Source of the DNA: Chitinophaga agrisoli
GTDB taxonomy: Bacteria > Bacteroidota > Bacteroidia > Chitinophagales > Chitinophagaceae
DNA length: 64,000 nt
Direction of reading: 5' to 3'
Assembly: GCF_008386695.1 (NCBI RefSeq)
Contig: NZ_VUOC01000002.1
Location: 1,294,481-1,358,480 of the forward strand
The notes below the pieces were generated by a model that had not been told where the DNA came from, searched no databases, and worked only from the letters and a program-made list of their open reading frames with translations. Each line of letters begins with the position of its first letter. The first letter of the stretch is position 1. Positions 63,341 to 64,000 of this stretch are shown in pieces. A program made the translations under genes and the position numbers.

Positions 63341-64000
63341 GTGTTAAAGTACTATACGTTGAAGACGAGCCTTTTTTATCCCGCATTGTAAGCGATGGTT
63401 TAGCCAGCAGCGGGTACCAGGTTGAACTGGTAGCTGACGGCAGCCAGGTTATGCAAACCTTTAGCAGGTTTAGTCCTGATATCTGCGTATTGGATATCAT
63501 GCTGCCTTCCAGGGACGGTTATGAGCTGGCGGTAGAGATCCGGGGACAATACCCATCCCTGCCCATTATTTTCCTAAGTGCCAAATCGCTTACAGAGGAT
63601 GTGGTAAAAGGTTTTAAAAGCGGTGGCAACGATTACCTGAAAAAGCCCTTCAGCATGGATGAATTGCTGGTACGTATGGAAGCCCTGCTGAACAGGATAC
63701 CTGCCAGCGCCGGGGCGGGTACTCAAAAAAACACCGTATATACATTTGGCCCCTGTAAACTGGATACTGTACAGCAAACCCTGACTACCTCAAAAGGGGT
63801 ACATGCCTTATCCTTCAAAGAATCTGCCTTGCTTGAACTATTGATCCAGAAAAAGAATGATACCCTCGAAAGACAAGAGGCATTATTAAAGATATGGCAG
63901 GATGATACTTACTATAATACCCGGAGCATGGACGTATTCATGGCGCATTTGCGCAAGCTGTTAAAAGATGAACCGGGCATACAGATCCTGGGGCTGAGGG
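63337..64000 (+). CDS. OmpR-family response regulator (partial, C-terminus beyond window)
   Basis: The frame is open to the window end, giving 221 residues. The receiver domain (about 1-118) shows YVEDEP (acid pocket Glu9/Asp10), phospho-acceptor Asp53 in CVLDIMLPSRDGYEL, the conserved Ser in FLSAKS and Lys in DYLKKPFS. A winged-helix DNA-binding domain follows from about 133 (YTFGPCKLDTVQQTL; LSFKESALLELLIQKKNDTLERQEALLKIW; NTRSMDVFMAHLRKLL). Only the last strand hairpin is missing. It starts inside the kinase stop (ATGA) and is the cognate regulator of that kinase. Confidence 0.94.
   Translation, partial: MSVKVLYVEDEPFLSRIVSDGLASSGYQVELVADGSQVMQTFSRFSPDICVLDIMLPSRDGYELAVEIRGQYPSLPIIFLSAKSLTEDVVKGFKSGGNDYLKKPFSMDELLVRMEALLNRIPASAGAGTQKNTVYTFGPCKLDTVQQTLTTSKGVHALSFKESALLELLIQKKNDTLERQEALLKIWQDDTYYNTRSMDVFMAHLRKLLKDEPGIQILGLR

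Noticed and set aside
1-64000. tRNA, rRNA, CRISPR arrays, insertion sequences and attachment sites.
   Set aside because: Reading both strands I found no tRNA-like cloverleaf sequence, no regularly spaced repeat array, no transposase and no flanking direct repeats of the kind left by integration.

Overview
The window looks like chromosomal DNA of a Bacteroidota bacterium of the Chitinophagaceae/Chitinophaga type. This is inferred from two SusC/SusD pairs, glycoside hydrolases of families GH92, GH2 and GH95, two proteins with type IX secretion C-terminal sorting domains, many Sec lipoproteins, and promoters of the Bacteroidota form (TAnnTTTG at -7, sometimes with TTTG upstream). I see no tRNA, rRNA, CRISPR array, insertion sequence or phage module. 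Both ends cut a gene: a DUF5017 lipoprotein at base 1 and an OmpR-type response regulator at base 64000.

Layout. 1-6424: a polysaccharide-utilisation module (DUF5017 lipoprotein, SusD, SusC on the minus strand) divergent from a LacI regulator, with a double palindromic operator between them. 6533-13480: exonuclease III, a large secreted SGNH esterase with three CBM6-like domains, an SDR, a DUF3179 membrane protein and a small outer-membrane protein. 13487-24656: a second glycan module (GH92 facing SusC-SusD-GH2, then an AraC regulator). 24829-27019: an ArsR-SRPBCC-hydrolase-DinB operon behind a promoter carrying two palindromes. 27023-32944: lipoprotein, second GH92, Imm51-like protein, M1 peptidase, isocitrate lyase/PEP mutase family enzyme. 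33104-38705: small stress-type proteins, DUF72, a PAS histidine kinase, SDR, Crp/Fnr regulator and YiaA. 38815-44690: DUF1349 protein, a tight four-gene operon (class III aminotransferase, zinc dehydrogenase, HAD phosphatase, MFS transporter) and a methyltransferase. 44929-52356: lipoproteins, a truncated vanadium haloperoxidase-like gene, a tail-fibre-like surface protein and a secreted LamG-GH95 fucosidase. 52411-59309: a frameshifted UvrA2-like gene with AlkB, an AraC regulator with a divergent membrane-protein target, a secreted PPC/DUF296 protein, and the 5' stump of an aminotransferase gene. 59389-64000: a TonB-type outer-membrane protein divergent from a histidine kinase/response regulator pair.

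Most of the window is ordinary accessory carbohydrate metabolism. The most useful new signals are regulator-target arrangements readable from DNA: a four-fold 10-bp GTTAA repeat between the OmpR-type system and the outer-membrane protein; a 21-bp-spaced direct repeat next to an AraC gene; an FNR-like dyad between a Crp/Fnr gene and yiaA; twin palindromes in the ArsR promoter; and a double operator at the LacI gene. Three damaged genes (UvrA2 frameshift, truncated haloperoxidase, aminotransferase stump) mark recent or ongoing gene loss. The aminotransferase/dehydrogenase/phosphatase/transporter operon is the best candidate for an undescribed small-molecule pathway; its substrate cannot be read from sequence.
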